A DNA stretch of 64,000 nt from Bacteroidetes bacterium HGW-Bacteroidetes-16 (GTDB taxonomy: Bacteria; Bacteroidota; Bacteroidia; Bacteroidales; F082). The position numbers and the translations under genes were made by a program. Where the stretch lies: contig PHDN01000011.1 in the NCBI GenBank assembly GCA_002840975.1, positions 40,937 to 104,936 of the forward strand, given 5' to 3'. Shown here in pieces: positions 52,593 through 61,373 of the stretch; position 1 is the first letter of the stretch, and each line of letters opens with the position of its first letter. The notes beneath the pieces were generated by a model that did not search any database, had not been told where the DNA came from, and saw only the letters and a program-made list of their open reading frames with translations.

Positions 52593-52600
52593 CAAAAATA
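52593..52600 (-). promoter_or_regulatory. -7 box (TATTTTTG) before queA-mobA
   Basis: On the minus strand TATTTTTG fits the -7 consensus; transcription would start about ten bases before the ATG. Confidence 0.5.
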
Positions 52601-52715
52601 GTGGAAATACGCTACCTTTTTGAGTAGAATGACGACTCATTTCCTTAAAAATTAGACCAGGGAATAATCCAATGCTTCAAATATTACATATAGTAACCTG
52701 GACAAGCCAGAAAAG

Positions 52716-52830
52716 TTTCACGCAAAGTACGCCAAGAAAAATCACGCTAAGAGCGCAAAGAGGTAGTTGAAACAGGTTTAATTTACATTGCGATCTTCGC
52801 GTGTCCCCGCTTCGCGGTCTTTGTGTGGAA
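52716..52830. repeat. MITE-like inverted repeat element
   Basis: A 115-base element with terminal inverted repeats that agree at 16 of 21 positions (left TTTCACGCAAAGTACGCCAAG, right ends TTTGTGTGGAA). The internal CACGCTAAGAGCGCAAAG also belongs to the widespread CGCAAAG family of intergenic repeats. No transposase is encoded. It sits in the otherwise empty 273-base gap between queA-mobA and the small gene. Confidence 0.6.
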
Positions 52831-52849
52831 CAGAACCAACATTTATATC

Positions 52850-53014
52850 CTAGGAGTGACCTCCCACGACGATTTTCATGATTTTAATATTCAGCACTAC
52901 CCAGCGCCAGGCTTGCCAGATGATATTCCTGCGCCAGAATAGCGTTGATTTTGTGGGCATGGGAGGATAGGATTCCTGACTGTATGCGATGGTTCTTTTA
53001 ACTTCTTCTTTCAT
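52850..53014 (-). CDS. 54-residue protein beside the sulfide:quinone-type oxidoreductase
   Basis: A small basic protein, starting MKEEVKRTIAYSQESYPPMP and then a Trp/Arg-rich amphipathic stretch (FWRRNIIWQAWRWVVLNIKI) with KIVVGGHS at the end. It begins 41 bases after the oxidoreductase stop on the same strand and is too short for a confident ab initio call. The Trp-rich helix may sit on the membrane face where the oxidoreductase meets quinone. Function unknown; coding status is supported by codon pattern and position only. Confidence 0.55.
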   Translation of the reverse strand: MKEEVKRTIAYSQESYPPMPTKSTLFWRRNIIWQAWRWVVLNIKIMKIVVGGHS

Positions 53015-53055
53015 TTTGGTAAATTTTTGAGTGAACTAAAACCTGACGATTAAAA

Positions 53056-54513
53056 TTATTCCGGCAACAGCCACCAGAAAGGATAACCCTTGGCTTTGTG
53101 CAAAAACATATAGTGCATAAACCATTTCAGCCAGTGACCGGCCAAACCGGCTTCGCCCATGGTGTAATTGATGTCGCGGCCATATTCCGGAAATTTATCC
53201 CAGTCCTGAACGATGGGCGAAACGGTCATGGTAGCGGCTGCACCGCCAATCATTCCATAACCGGCCGAGATAATGCAGGCGGCACCCATGCGTGCCATGG
53301 AGGCTTTGTGTTTGAGGGCTGGTTTTCCGGTTTTAATCCAGTCGATGATGTTTTGGGCCACCACCTTTCCGGTAACGCCCGAAGGCATACCGGTGCGTGG
53401 AGGTGCCGGGAAAATAGCTGTACCATTTGGGTTTTTCATGGGCTTGCTAATGCTGTGAGGAGGTGCAAACGCGATTCCGGCAGCAAACATGTTCTGATAA
53501 AGCGGGTTCTGATAGGTCTGTGGCCAGTCGGCTGCTTTCCATTCTTCGAATGGTTTTGATGTGTAATCGGCATCTACTTTCATAAATCCGTTGGGGGCAA
53601 AAATAGACGTAGTGATGTCTTTGCCTTGTTTGTTGAAAGCTGTAAATCCGTGTCCTGAAAAAGCCGGAATGAGCATTGAAAAGTCAAAATCTTCTTCACC
53701 GGTGGTTCCATCCAGCAGTTCATAATGCACCTTGCCGGGTTCAACTTTGGTTACACCGGCACGTTTTAGCCAGGTAATCCCGCTTTCCTTGAGAAACGAT
53801 TCGGCGAATATCCTGGTAGAAGTGATGTAACCACCTCTCTTAATATACGCACCACCCATGCCGAAATCACCCACTTCATATTCATTGGTGATCCACCTGA
53901 TATCCGCCAGATGCGAGAGCTTGCGTTTTTTAACCTCATAGGCTACATTCATAATATATTCAAAAGCAGCACCCTGGCAAGTTGCACCCGGATGTCCGGT
54001 GCCAATTAGAAATTTTTGATGTTCACCATTTTCCATCTTCTTAAAGGCCACCTGAAGTTTTTCCCAGGCTTCGTGGGCATGATCGTAGGAACAAACCGAA
54101 ACCGTGTTTTTTCCCGGCCCCAGGCCTTCGGTGGCTTCAAACTTTAATTTCGGTCCGGTGGCGTTGATCAGGAAATCGTAGTCCACTTTTTCGGTGGTTC
54201 CGGCTTTATCCTGACCAGTATATTCAATGGTAACAAAGCCTTTGTTGATTTCGCTATCGCCTTCAGGATGAAAGGATACCGCCTTGGCCTGTTTAAAAAT
54301 AATGCCGGCTTTTTGATAACGCTTGTCGAGTCGGAACCGCACCTGATCGATGGTCATCCGACCCACGCCGATCCAAATATTCGACGGAATCCAATGATAG
54401 TATGCGTTTGGAGCCACTACCACGACTTCGTGTTTGCCACCAAGTTTTTTCTTTAGCAGAGCCGATGCCGTATGACCAGCAATCCCTGCTCCCAACACAA
54501 CCACTTTTGCCAT
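53056..54513 (-). CDS. Sulfide:quinone oxidoreductase-type FAD flavoprotein
   Basis: A 485-residue FAD/NAD-linked oxidoreductase of the SQR/NDH-2 superfamily. VLGAGIAGHTASALLKKK binds FAD, and the second Rossmann segment and FAD-binding C-terminus are present. Cysteines in VSVCSYDH, GATCQGAAF and GAACIISAG are candidates for the sulfide-oxidising pair, and the C-terminal aromatic region (WFMHYMFLHKAKGYPFWW) would bind membrane. It probably oxidises sulfide and reduces quinone, which fits an anaerobic marine or intestinal lifestyle, but the exact SQR type is not settled. A minus-strand -7 box TAACTTTG lies about 30 bases upstream. Confidence 0.82.
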   Translation of the reverse strand: MAKVVVLGAGIAGHTASALLKKKLGGKHEVVVVAPNAYYHWIPSNIWIGVGRMTIDQVRFRLDKRYQKAGIIFKQAKAVSFHPEGDSEINKGFVTIEYTGQDKAGTTEKVDYDFLINATGPKLKFEATEGLGPGKNTVSVCSYDHAHEAWEKLQVAFKKMENGEHQKFLIGTGHPGATCQGAAFEYIMNVAYEVKKRKLSHLADIRWITNEYEVGDFGMGGAYIKRGGYITSTRIFAESFLKESGITWLKRAGVTKVEPGKVHYELLDGTTGEEDFDFSMLIPAFSGHGFTAFNKQGKDITTSIFAPNGFMKVDADYTSKPFEEWKAADWPQTYQNPLYQNMFAAGIAFAPPHSISKPMKNPNGTAIFPAPPRTGMPSGVTGKVVAQNIIDWIKTGKPALKHKASMARMGAACIISAGYGMIGGAAATMTVSPIVQDWDKFPEYGRDINYTMGEAGLAGHWLKWFMHYMFLHKAKGYPFWWLLPE

Positions 54514-54542
54514 AATTTGAATAGATATATGAAAGATGTCAT

Positions 54543-54550
54543 CAAAGTTA
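54543..54550 (-). promoter_or_regulatory. -7 box (TAACTTTG) before the SQR-type gene
   Basis: On the minus strand TAACTTTG fits the -7 consensus; transcription would begin about 25 bases before the start codon. Confidence 0.42.
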
Positions 54551-54658
54551 GAAATAAACAGGCATATTTTAATCTTTAGCAGTAAATAATTGGAAGCCTG
54601 AACCTTTTATTTTTTAGGTGTGTTTGACAGCCACATCTGATTTATAACAGAATATTAC

Positions 54659-54666
54659 TACATTTG
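54659..54666 (+). promoter_or_regulatory. -7 box (TACATTTG) before pssA
   Basis: TACATTTG lies 22 bases before the pssA start codon. The nearest TTTG is 32 bases further up, too far for a standard -33 element. Confidence 0.42.
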
Positions 54667-54688
54667 AGAGTTATTAGTTTTCAATAAT

Positions 54689-55414
54689 ATGAAAAATTAC
54701 ATCCCCAATACCATTACGCTTTTTAACTTGTTATCAGGCATATTGTCTATTTTCTACGCCATGTCGGGTCAACTTGATATGGCCGCATGGTTTATTTTTG
54801 CGGCTGCCTTATTCGATTTTCTGGATGGTTTTGCAGCCCGCTTACTACATGCCAAGTCGGCCATTGGTGGACAACTCGATTCGCTGGCAGACGTGGTATC
54901 GTTTGGTGTGGCTCCCGGGTTTATCCTGTTTCAGATGATCGATATGAGCCACGGACAGCCAATGCACACATCAGAAAGTTTTACCATCTTACCGTTTCTG
55001 GCATTTATTGTACCTGCATTTGGTGCCTTGCGGCTGGCCAGGTTTAATGTGGATAATACTCAAACCGATTCGTTTAAAGGATTGCCCATCCCGGCCTGCG
55101 GCATCTTTATCGCTTCCCTGCCGTTGATCAGGACTGAATTATACGAAGAACGGGAGCTATTCTACATGATGATTACCAACACCTACTTTTTAATAGCGAT
55201 TGGGATTGTCTTGTCATTTTTAATGGTGTCGAATTTCCCGATGTTTGGACTGAAATTTAAGAATTTTAAACTGAAAGACAACCTGATCAAGTATTTTTTC
55301 CTCGCGGTTTCACTGGTTTTATTGATACTGCTTCAAGTAGTTGCCATCCCATTCATCATTATTCTATACCTTTTTTTATCTTTAATTCTTTATCTTACAG
55401 AAATACAAGGTTAA
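54689..55414 (+). CDS. pssA: CDP-diacylglycerol--serine O-phosphatidyltransferase
   Basis: A 241-residue CDP-alcohol phosphatidyltransferase of the PssA type, giving phosphatidylserine, the precursor of phosphatidylethanolamine. The motif D-x2-DG-x2-AR-x8-G-x3-D-x3-D is seen in DFLDGFAARLLHAKSA and GGQLDSLADVVS. About seven membrane helices are predicted. It stands alone between the SQR-type gene and the cruciform repeat. Confidence 0.9.
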   Translation: MKNYIPNTITLFNLLSGILSIFYAMSGQLDMAAWFIFAAALFDFLDGFAARLLHAKSAIGGQLDSLADVVSFGVAPGFILFQMIDMSHGQPMHTSESFTILPFLAFIVPAFGALRLARFNVDNTQTDSFKGLPIPACGIFIASLPLIRTELYEERELFYMMITNTYFLIAIGIVLSFLMVSNFPMFGLKFKNFKLKDNLIKYFFLAVSLVLLILLQVVAIPFIIILYLFLSLILYLTEIQG

Positions 55415-55438
55415 GTCCACTCCGAAAAGTATGTGCTT

Positions 55439-55515
55439 GTTGATTTTCAACTCATCTACCCCCCTGCCTGCCGTCAGGCAAGTGACCCCTAAAGGGGAAT
55501 TCGTTGAAAATCAAC
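55439..55515. repeat. Cruciform-forming intergenic element
   Basis: Perfect 13-base outer inverted repeat (GTTGATTTTCAAC ... GTTGAAAATCAAC) around two inner hairpins, TGCCTG-CCGT-CAGGCA and CCCCTAAAGGGG. It falls between convergent pssA and the TonB receptor gene and could act as a terminator for both. The CCCCTAAAGGGG module is, as I recall, frequent in Bacteroidota intergenic regions. Confidence 0.65.
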
Positions 55516-55575
55516 AAACTATTTAAAGTGTTTTTAGGAGTCAGGGGTTCTTGTCTTTTCGGTGAGGACTCAAGG

Positions 55576-58122
55576 TTAGAAATCAATGCTTAACTTCAGG
55601 TTTAGTAACCTGGGGGTGAGGTAGTTGGGTACGGCGTATTGTTGGTTGTGGATGTCCTTGATCCAGATATAGCTAACAGTATTGTAGATATCAAGGATGT
55701 TAAACACTTCCAGATTTAACCACATGTTGTTAATGCCACGGAAAGGGTTTTTGGGTCCGAAAGTACTTCCTTCATTGATGATTTGATATGAAAATCCCAT
55801 GTCCACTCTGCGGTATGCCGGCATGCGCCCGGTTTGCTGATAGCGCTCACTGTCAGGAGGTCTAAAGGGTATTCCTGTTCCGAAGAGCAACCTGACGTAC
55901 ACTTTTAGGAATGGATATTTGGGGATGTAGTCCTGGAAGAAGATGCTCAGATTTACTCGTTGGTCTGTTGGGCGTGGCAGATATCCCGGAAAAACCATCG
56001 CACTGTCCATCACCTGAGTGTTAATGGTAACTCCGGGTCGGATTAGTTCACCATCGGTGTTGTAGTAATTATAATAGTAATCTCCATTTATATCTTCTTT
56101 GGTTTGCATAACCGAAAGGCTTACCCAACTGTCGAGTCCTTTCACAAATTCACCGTATAATTTTAAATCAATACCGGTGGCATATCCTTTTGCTGTTTGA
56201 TTTGCCAGATAGCGAATGCGTACGTTTTCGATTGTATAGGGGACAAGGTTGTCGAGCATCTTATAATATAACTCGGTAGTCAGGATGAAGGGGCGATTCC
56301 ATGCCTGAAAGCGATAATCACTTCCCAAAATAAAATGAATGGATTCCTGTGCTTTGATGTTCGGGTTCAGGGTACCATCAAGATTTCGCATTTCCCGATA
56401 GTAAGCCGGCTGAAAGTAATAACCGGTGGCAAAACGAAAAACTGCGTTAGGCCATTTTACTGGTTTATAAGCCACACTCATACGCGGAGCCACCAGTAAT
56501 TCATTGTTATAATCCCAAAAGTTGGCTCTGATACCTGCCGTGAGATTGATTTCATCTTCATTTTTCATGATGAATTTCCACTGGTCGGCCAGGTAAGCGG
56601 CCACTCTATTTGTATTTAGAATGTTGTGCCCTTTAACAAAATCTTTCAGTTCGAGGTTTGGATTGTCGGGAGTTGGGTTCCCGGGCGTATCCCCTTGATG
56701 AGGGAGCGAGTATCCGGCAGAATCTACCATTTCCCACTCTCTTAAATCATCATCAATCGATTGAAACTGATAACGCAAACCCCATTTTAGCTGATGTTTT
56801 TTGAACAGGCTGGTTCCTTTATGTTCGATTGTCGCAACTGTGGCATCAAACTCATTTCGTGCGTGAAGCAAATAGGTACCAACTCCCTGGGTTTGTATCA
56901 CATCACCAAATTCACTGCTTTCTTCATCTGCTTCCGCTTGCCCGATCCAGTATTGTCCCTGAATATCATAACGTTCAGTTTCGATGGTGTTGTAGGCAGA
57001 TAAAATGAGCCGGAGGTCGGTAAGCTTATTTGGCCGGTATCCAAACGTGAGTCCTCCCTGAAACATTTCATACTTATCTACTTCATTGCCATCAAAATAC
57101 ACTTTAAACCGGATGACTTCCTTCCAGGTGCCAAAATCCGTTTCGCGGTTGCTTGGAACGACTTTGTATTTATTTTTAGAATAATATCCCAGCAGACTCA
57201 GGTCCCACTTTTCGTTTATTTTGAAGGTAATTAGTGATTGGATATCAGCAAATTCAGGTTGATATTCACCTTTGGTTTGTAAGCTATTGAGCAGGTAGCT
57301 GTTCGTTTTGTAGCGGGCACCCACTAAATAGGTTAACCGTTGGTTGGGGGTAATACCTCCCAAACTCAGTTCTGTTCCAAGCAAACTTGCGGAAAAAGAA
57401 CCTCCAAACTCAATAGGTCTTTTGTATTTGATGTCCAGTACTGACGACAGTTTGTCGCCATATTCGGCGCCAAAACCCCCGGCTGAAAATAGAATGGAAG
57501 AAACCAATGAACTGTTTACAAAACTTAACCCTTCTTGTTGACCGGAATTAACCAAAAATGGCCGGTATATTTCAATGTCGTTAACAAAGATCAGGTTTTC
57601 ATCAAAGTTACCACCGCGAACCGAATATTGCGAACTCATCTCGTTGTTTGAAGAAACTCCCGGCAGCGTCTTGATCAAATCAGAAACGCCTTCCGTCAAT
57701 GTAGGAGCTACCTGTGCACTGCGTGGATTCAACCTCACCATGCTTTCCATGCGCAGGTTTTCATCTTTTACCTCAAATCCTGGAAGGGTAGTGGCGGCAG
57801 ATTGCATCTGAATGTTGATTTCTTTATTTTCACCTTCATCCAGAATGAGGGCAATGCGCCTTTCGGCAAATCCCACATAAGTTATTGCCAGCGTTAATTT
57901 TTTATTCGCGGGTACCTTAAGTTCGAAGATGCCATTTTTATCTGTGGAGGTTCCACCGGTTTCGCCAAGGATTGCCACATTGGCTAATTCTACAGGTCCG
58001 TTGTTTTCATCGGTCACTTTTCCTGTTACGGTTGCCATTTGGCCGATCAGGAATGCCGGTAGAAAAAGTAAAAGCACTGAAAACAGGGTAGCAATGCAAA
58101 ATGAAGTCAGTTTCAGTTTCAT
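55576..58122 (-). CDS. TonB-dependent outer-membrane receptor
   Basis: An 848-residue outer-membrane receptor. After the signal peptide there is a carboxypeptidase-like regulatory domain (ATVTGKVTDENNGPVELANV to about residue 115), then a plug domain (DLIKTLPGVSSNN, QYSVRGGNFDENLIFVNDIEI) and a C-terminal 22-strand barrel. It is shorter than SusC proteins and there is no SusD neighbour, so it is not an evident polysaccharide-utilisation locus. Substrate (siderophore, vitamin, peptide) unknown. A minus-strand -7 box TAAATTTG is found at 58145-58152. Confidence 0.9.
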   Translation of the reverse strand: MKLKLTSFCIATLFSVLLLFLPAFLIGQMATVTGKVTDENNGPVELANVAILGETGGTSTDKNGIFELKVPANKKLTLAITYVGFAERRIALILDEGENKEINIQMQSAATTLPGFEVKDENLRMESMVRLNPRSAQVAPTLTEGVSDLIKTLPGVSSNNEMSSQYSVRGGNFDENLIFVNDIEIYRPFLVNSGQQEGLSFVNSSLVSSILFSAGGFGAEYGDKLSSVLDIKYKRPIEFGGSFSASLLGTELSLGGITPNQRLTYLVGARYKTNSYLLNSLQTKGEYQPEFADIQSLITFKINEKWDLSLLGYYSKNKYKVVPSNRETDFGTWKEVIRFKVYFDGNEVDKYEMFQGGLTFGYRPNKLTDLRLILSAYNTIETERYDIQGQYWIGQAEADEESSEFGDVIQTQGVGTYLLHARNEFDATVATIEHKGTSLFKKHQLKWGLRYQFQSIDDDLREWEMVDSAGYSLPHQGDTPGNPTPDNPNLELKDFVKGHNILNTNRVAAYLADQWKFIMKNEDEINLTAGIRANFWDYNNELLVAPRMSVAYKPVKWPNAVFRFATGYYFQPAYYREMRNLDGTLNPNIKAQESIHFILGSDYRFQAWNRPFILTTELYYKMLDNLVPYTIENVRIRYLANQTAKGYATGIDLKLYGEFVKGLDSWVSLSVMQTKEDINGDYYYNYYNTDGELIRPGVTINTQVMDSAMVFPGYLPRPTDQRVNLSIFFQDYIPKYPFLKVYVRLLFGTGIPFRPPDSERYQQTGRMPAYRRVDMGFSYQIINEGSTFGPKNPFRGINNMWLNLEVFNILDIYNTVSYIWIKDIHNQQYAVPNYLTPRLLNLKLSIDF

Positions 58123-58144
58123 GCAATAGTAAACTATAAAGCGG

Positions 58145-58152
58145 CAAATTTA
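58145..58152 (-). promoter_or_regulatory. -7 box (TAAATTTG) before the TonB receptor gene
   Basis: On the minus strand TAAATTTG fits the -7 consensus about 23 bases before the start codon. Confidence 0.45.
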
Positions 58153-58206
58153 TTATAAATATGGAGGTTGAACGCGATCATTTTTCCCATTTAAAGAAAC
58201 CTTTGG

Positions 58207-58214
58207 TATATTTG
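58207..58214 (+). promoter_or_regulatory. -7 box (TATATTTG) before the M17 aminopeptidase
   Basis: TATATTTG lies 22 bases before the chosen ATG and inside the 25-codon upstream extension of the frame, which it rules out as a coding start. Confidence 0.5.
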
Positions 58215-58235
58215 CCCTTTCAAAAGATTTACGCC

Positions 58236-59672
58236 ATGAGTATTGTGCTTAAAAAAGGCTTGCGAAAACCAACAGCAGCCAATGTTATTTACCTGATTAA
58301 ATCGGGAACTGATTTAAAAGGGACACCCTTGACCGCCGACGAAATTGATTTTGTTAGAAAGCAACACCGGGCCAAGCACCAGGTCGTTGAGCTGAATCGA
58401 TACAAAAACATGGCGTATGTGGTTTACGGAGATTTGTTGGGTACTCGTGAAACACGGTTGGAAACCTGGCGTAAAAACGGAAATAGCACGCAACACATGA
58501 TAAAAAAAGCTCAGATTGAGCGTGTTGTTGTGGTACCTGTAGTTGCGAATAAAGAAGAGGTTCTGGCGTTTGCCGAAGGATTGATGCTTGGAAATTACCA
58601 GTTTTTGAAATATAAAGGGGATGCAAACAAGCTTCGAAACAGCCTTACCCAAGTAGATGTTTACATGCCGGAAATGGAAGATGAGGATCTGGATCGGGTA
58701 GTCCTTTTGGTAGATGCCGTTTGCTTCGCACGCGACCTCGTAAATGAACCCGACAGCTATTTAACGGCCGTTCAGCTATCGGAAGAAATAAAGATGAGAG
58801 GCGAAATGAGCCATGCCAAGGTCGAAATCTTTTATAAAAACAAAATTGAAGCCTTAAAAATGGGAGGCTTATTGGCCGTTAATCGAGGGAGTCTGAACCC
58901 GCCTACTTTTACTATTATTGAATGGAAGCCTGAAAATGCGGTTAATGGAAAGCCCTATGTTTTTGTTGGAAAAGGGGTGGTTTATGATACAGGTGGTTTG
59001 AGTTTAAAGCCTGCGAATTCAATGGACACCATGAAATGTGATATGGCCGGAGGTGCTGCAGTGGCTGCGGCAGTGCATGCCATTGCCCAGGCCAAGTTGC
59101 CGGTGTATGTGATAGGATTGATCCCGGCTACCGACAACCGACCCGATGGAAACGCGTATACTCCCGGAGATGTGGTGATGATGCACGATGGCACTACCGT
59201 TGAAGTATTAAACACCGATGCTGAAGGCAGGATGATACTGGCCGATGCCTTGAGTTATGCCAAAATTTACGATCCCGAACTCGTTATCGACATGGCTACC
59301 CTCACCGGATCGGCCGCCCGTGCCATTGGTTCAGTGGCCATGGTGGGCATGAAATCAAAGTCGGACCAGGAGTTTGATTTGTTGAAGAAGTCAGGCGACC
59401 TGGTTCATGAGCGGATCGTAGAATTTCCCTTATGGGACGAATACAAAGAGATGCTAAAATCGGAGGTGGCCGACTTGAAAAATATTGGGGGTGCAGATGC
59501 CGGGGCCATTACAGCGGCTAAATTCCTGGAACACTTTACCGATTATCCATACATCCACCTGGATATTGCAGGACCTGCATTTATAGCCAAACGCGATAGT
59601 TATCGGCCAATTGGAGGAACAGGAATAGGCGTTCGGTTGTTGTTCGATTTTATTCAATCAAAAGTCGGGTAA
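58236..59672 (+). CDS. M17 leucyl aminopeptidase
   Basis: A 478-residue cytosolic metalloaminopeptidase of family M17. GKGVVYDTGGLSLKP and the signature NTDAEGRMILADAL supply the two-metal site and catalytic lysine/arginine, and ATLTGSAARAIG is conserved. It removes N-terminal residues from peptides and helps amino-acid recycling. The in-frame ATG 25 codons upstream lies ahead of a -7 promoter box, so MSIVLKKGLRKPTAAN was chosen. Full length. Confidence 0.9.
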   Translation: MSIVLKKGLRKPTAANVIYLIKSGTDLKGTPLTADEIDFVRKQHRAKHQVVELNRYKNMAYVVYGDLLGTRETRLETWRKNGNSTQHMIKKAQIERVVVVPVVANKEEVLAFAEGLMLGNYQFLKYKGDANKLRNSLTQVDVYMPEMEDEDLDRVVLLVDAVCFARDLVNEPDSYLTAVQLSEEIKMRGEMSHAKVEIFYKNKIEALKMGGLLAVNRGSLNPPTFTIIEWKPENAVNGKPYVFVGKGVVYDTGGLSLKPANSMDTMKCDMAGGAAVAAAVHAIAQAKLPVYVIGLIPATDNRPDGNAYTPGDVVMMHDGTTVEVLNTDAEGRMILADALSYAKIYDPELVIDMATLTGSAARAIGSVAMVGMKSKSDQEFDLLKKSGDLVHERIVEFPLWDEYKEMLKSEVADLKNIGGADAGAITAAKFLEHFTDYPYIHLDIAGPAFIAKRDSYRPIGGTGIGVRLLFDFIQSKVG

Positions 59673-59688
59673 GAAAAAGTCACGGATT

Positions 59689-59951
59689 TGACAACGTGTT
59701 AGTTCAGATGCGCTGATTTATCCATTAACCAATTGTAAAATGGAATTAACTCCTGCCTCAAAAGGACGCAGTTAAAAATGCATTTGATGGTCTGCGAATT
59801 CTGTCGGGACTATCTAAAGCAATCTCAATTAATCAATTCACATCTTGTCCAAATGGGTTCTATTGAGGCCAAAAACCTGACATGGAAACTGACAGAGGAT
59901 CAAAAAATGCGACTAGCCGAAGTCGTTGAAAAACAGCTGAATAAAAATTAA
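59689..59951 (+). pseudogene. Degenerate zinc-finger anti-sigma (zf-HC2-like) gene
   Basis: Two pieces in different frames read as one small anti-sigma protein: an upstream part ending in MELTPASKGR (bases 59740-59772) and a 57-residue downstream part MHLMVCEFCRDYLKQSQL ... beginning at 59778. The CxxC context (CEFC), the helix before it and the charged tail match zf-HC2 anti-sigma factors. The join needs a shift of two bases, and there is no start or first cysteine upstream. No sigma factor gene is present. It precedes the RiPP precursor gene, which suggests it once regulated that locus. Confidence 0.45.
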
Positions 59952-60042
59952 TTTAAGTTTTTCTTTCGTGATAATGTAAGGATGTGGATAGATCCACGTC
60001 AAAATGGGTGATACAATTTTATCTTACTAAATTATTAATATC

Positions 60043-60450
60043 ATGGAAAAAAGACTGAAAACTACCAGTATCGTTGCCAGCAGTTTACTTGCAGGAGCTT
60101 TGGTGACATTCGCAGGAACTAATTTAAATGCTCGTCCTTCTACCAGCCAGGTGCTTGGCAATGGAGCTGAACTTCGCGGCCAGATCATCGATCTGAATAT
60201 TAACTTTTCGCCTTTAAATGTTTTTGAAATGAAATGTGGTGAAGCCAAACCAGAGGAAACAAAAAAGGAAACAAAAAAGGAAGCAAAAGTAGAAAAGAAA
60301 GAAGGGAAGGCTGTTGAAGCCAAGTGTGGTGAAGGAAAGTGCGGTGAAGATAAGGCCGCAAAAACCACCGAAACCAAAACCGAAAAGAAGGAAGAAACCA
60401 CCAAAACTACCGAAGCCAAATGTGGTGAAGGTAAATGTGGCGTTTCCTAA
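60043..60450 (+). CDS. Bufferin-like RiPP precursor, Cys-rich and exported
   Basis: A 135-residue precursor. The N-terminal signal peptide (to about residue 30, LNA cleavage) precedes a linker and a Lys/Glu-rich C-terminal region holding five cysteines, all in KCG contexts: KCGEAK, then KCGEGKCGEDK and KCGEGKCGVS. The EGKCG motif is the one whose Cys is converted to thiooxazole by MNIO enzymes in copper-binding bufferins. It is directly followed by such an enzyme and its partner. The modified peptide would be secreted to the periplasm to buffer a metal, probably copper. The metal and modification are inferred. Confidence 0.82.
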   Translation: MEKRLKTTSIVASSLLAGALVTFAGTNLNARPSTSQVLGNGAELRGQIIDLNINFSPLNVFEMKCGEAKPEETKKETKKEAKVEKKEGKAVEAKCGEGKCGEDKAAKTTETKTEKKEETTKTTEAKCGEGKCGVS

Positions 60451-60524
60451 TCACATCACTTTTCATCAAACAACCGAATTGGCAGATTCAAGTGCTGCCA
60501 ATTCGATTGTGAATTTTTAATTAC

Positions 60525-61373
60525 ATGAACCTACGGGAAAATACAAGTAACATCGGTATGGGATTCAGACGCGACATCGCGGATGCCTTCCTGAAGACCA
60601 ATGAAATAAACCCCGACTTTGTTGAGGTGGCACCCGAAAACTGGATCAATATGGGAGGTTATTGGGGTGCTCAGTTTAAAGAAGTCAGCCACCGTTTTCC
60701 GGTTTTTCTGCATGGGCTTTCATTGTCCATTGGCAGTCCGGATGAACTGGATCTTGCTTTTCTCAGGCAGGTAAAGAATTTTATTGCAGAACATGATGTC
60801 AGGGTTTATTCCGAGCATTTATCGTTTGCAAAGATGGATAATGCGCACTTGTACGACTTGTTGCCCATTCCTTTTCGGGAAGACAGCGTGAAGCATTTGG
60901 TGGCCCGCATAAAGCAGGTTCAGGATTTTTTGGAAATGCCTATTGCCATCGAAAATGTTTCGTACTACACGCCGGTGGCCGCTCAAATGACCGAATCTGA
61001 ATTTATCAACCAAATTGTTTCGCAATCGGGATGCAACCTCTTGCTGGATGTGAACAATGTGTATGTCAATGCTTTCAACCACCATTATGATCCATACGAA
61101 TTTATTTCAGGCATGCCGCTCGATCGGGTGGCTTACATTCACATGGCTGGACATGAGCAGGTTTCTCCAACGCTGATTGTCGATACCCATGGTGAAGCCA
61201 TTATTGATCCTGTTTACGATCTGTTTGACTTCACAGTGGCAAAACTTAAGCCCGTTCCGGTGTTGCTCGAAAGGGATTTTAACTTTCCTGAAATCAGGAT
61301 GCTCAACCACGAAATGAATCAACTACGTTCAATAGTCAATAAATACTGGATAAAAGATGTTGTACCAGCCTGA
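60525..61373 (+). CDS. MNIO (DUF692) peptide-modifying iron oxidase, BufB-like
   Basis: A 282-residue DUF692/MNIO enzyme with a TIM-barrel fold and two or three non-haem irons. The metal-binding residues are found in FLHGLSLSIG, YSEHLSFAK, IENVSYY, LDVNNVYVN, HMAGHE, DTHGEAI and LLERDFNFPE. Related enzymes install oxazolone or thiooxazole groups on cysteines of RiPP precursors. It follows the precursor gene by 74 bases and overlaps the BufC-like gene by 17 bases. Confidence 0.88.
   Translation: MNLRENTSNIGMGFRRDIADAFLKTNEINPDFVEVAPENWINMGGYWGAQFKEVSHRFPVFLHGLSLSIGSPDELDLAFLRQVKNFIAEHDVRVYSEHLSFAKMDNAHLYDLLPIPFREDSVKHLVARIKQVQDFLEMPIAIENVSYYTPVAAQMTESEFINQIVSQSGCNLLLDVNNVYVNAFNHHYDPYEFISGMPLDRVAYIHMAGHEQVSPTLIVDTHGEAIIDPVYDLFDFTVAKLKPVPVLLERDFNFPEIRMLNHEMNQLRSIVNKYWIKDVVPA

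Noticed and set aside
55576..58122. SusC of a polysaccharide-utilisation locus
   Set aside because: The receptor is shorter than SusC and no susD, glycosidase or regulator gene is near.
58161..58235. 25-codon extension of the M17 aminopeptidase
   Set aside because: A -7 promoter box falls inside it, so it is probably not transcribed as part of the gene.
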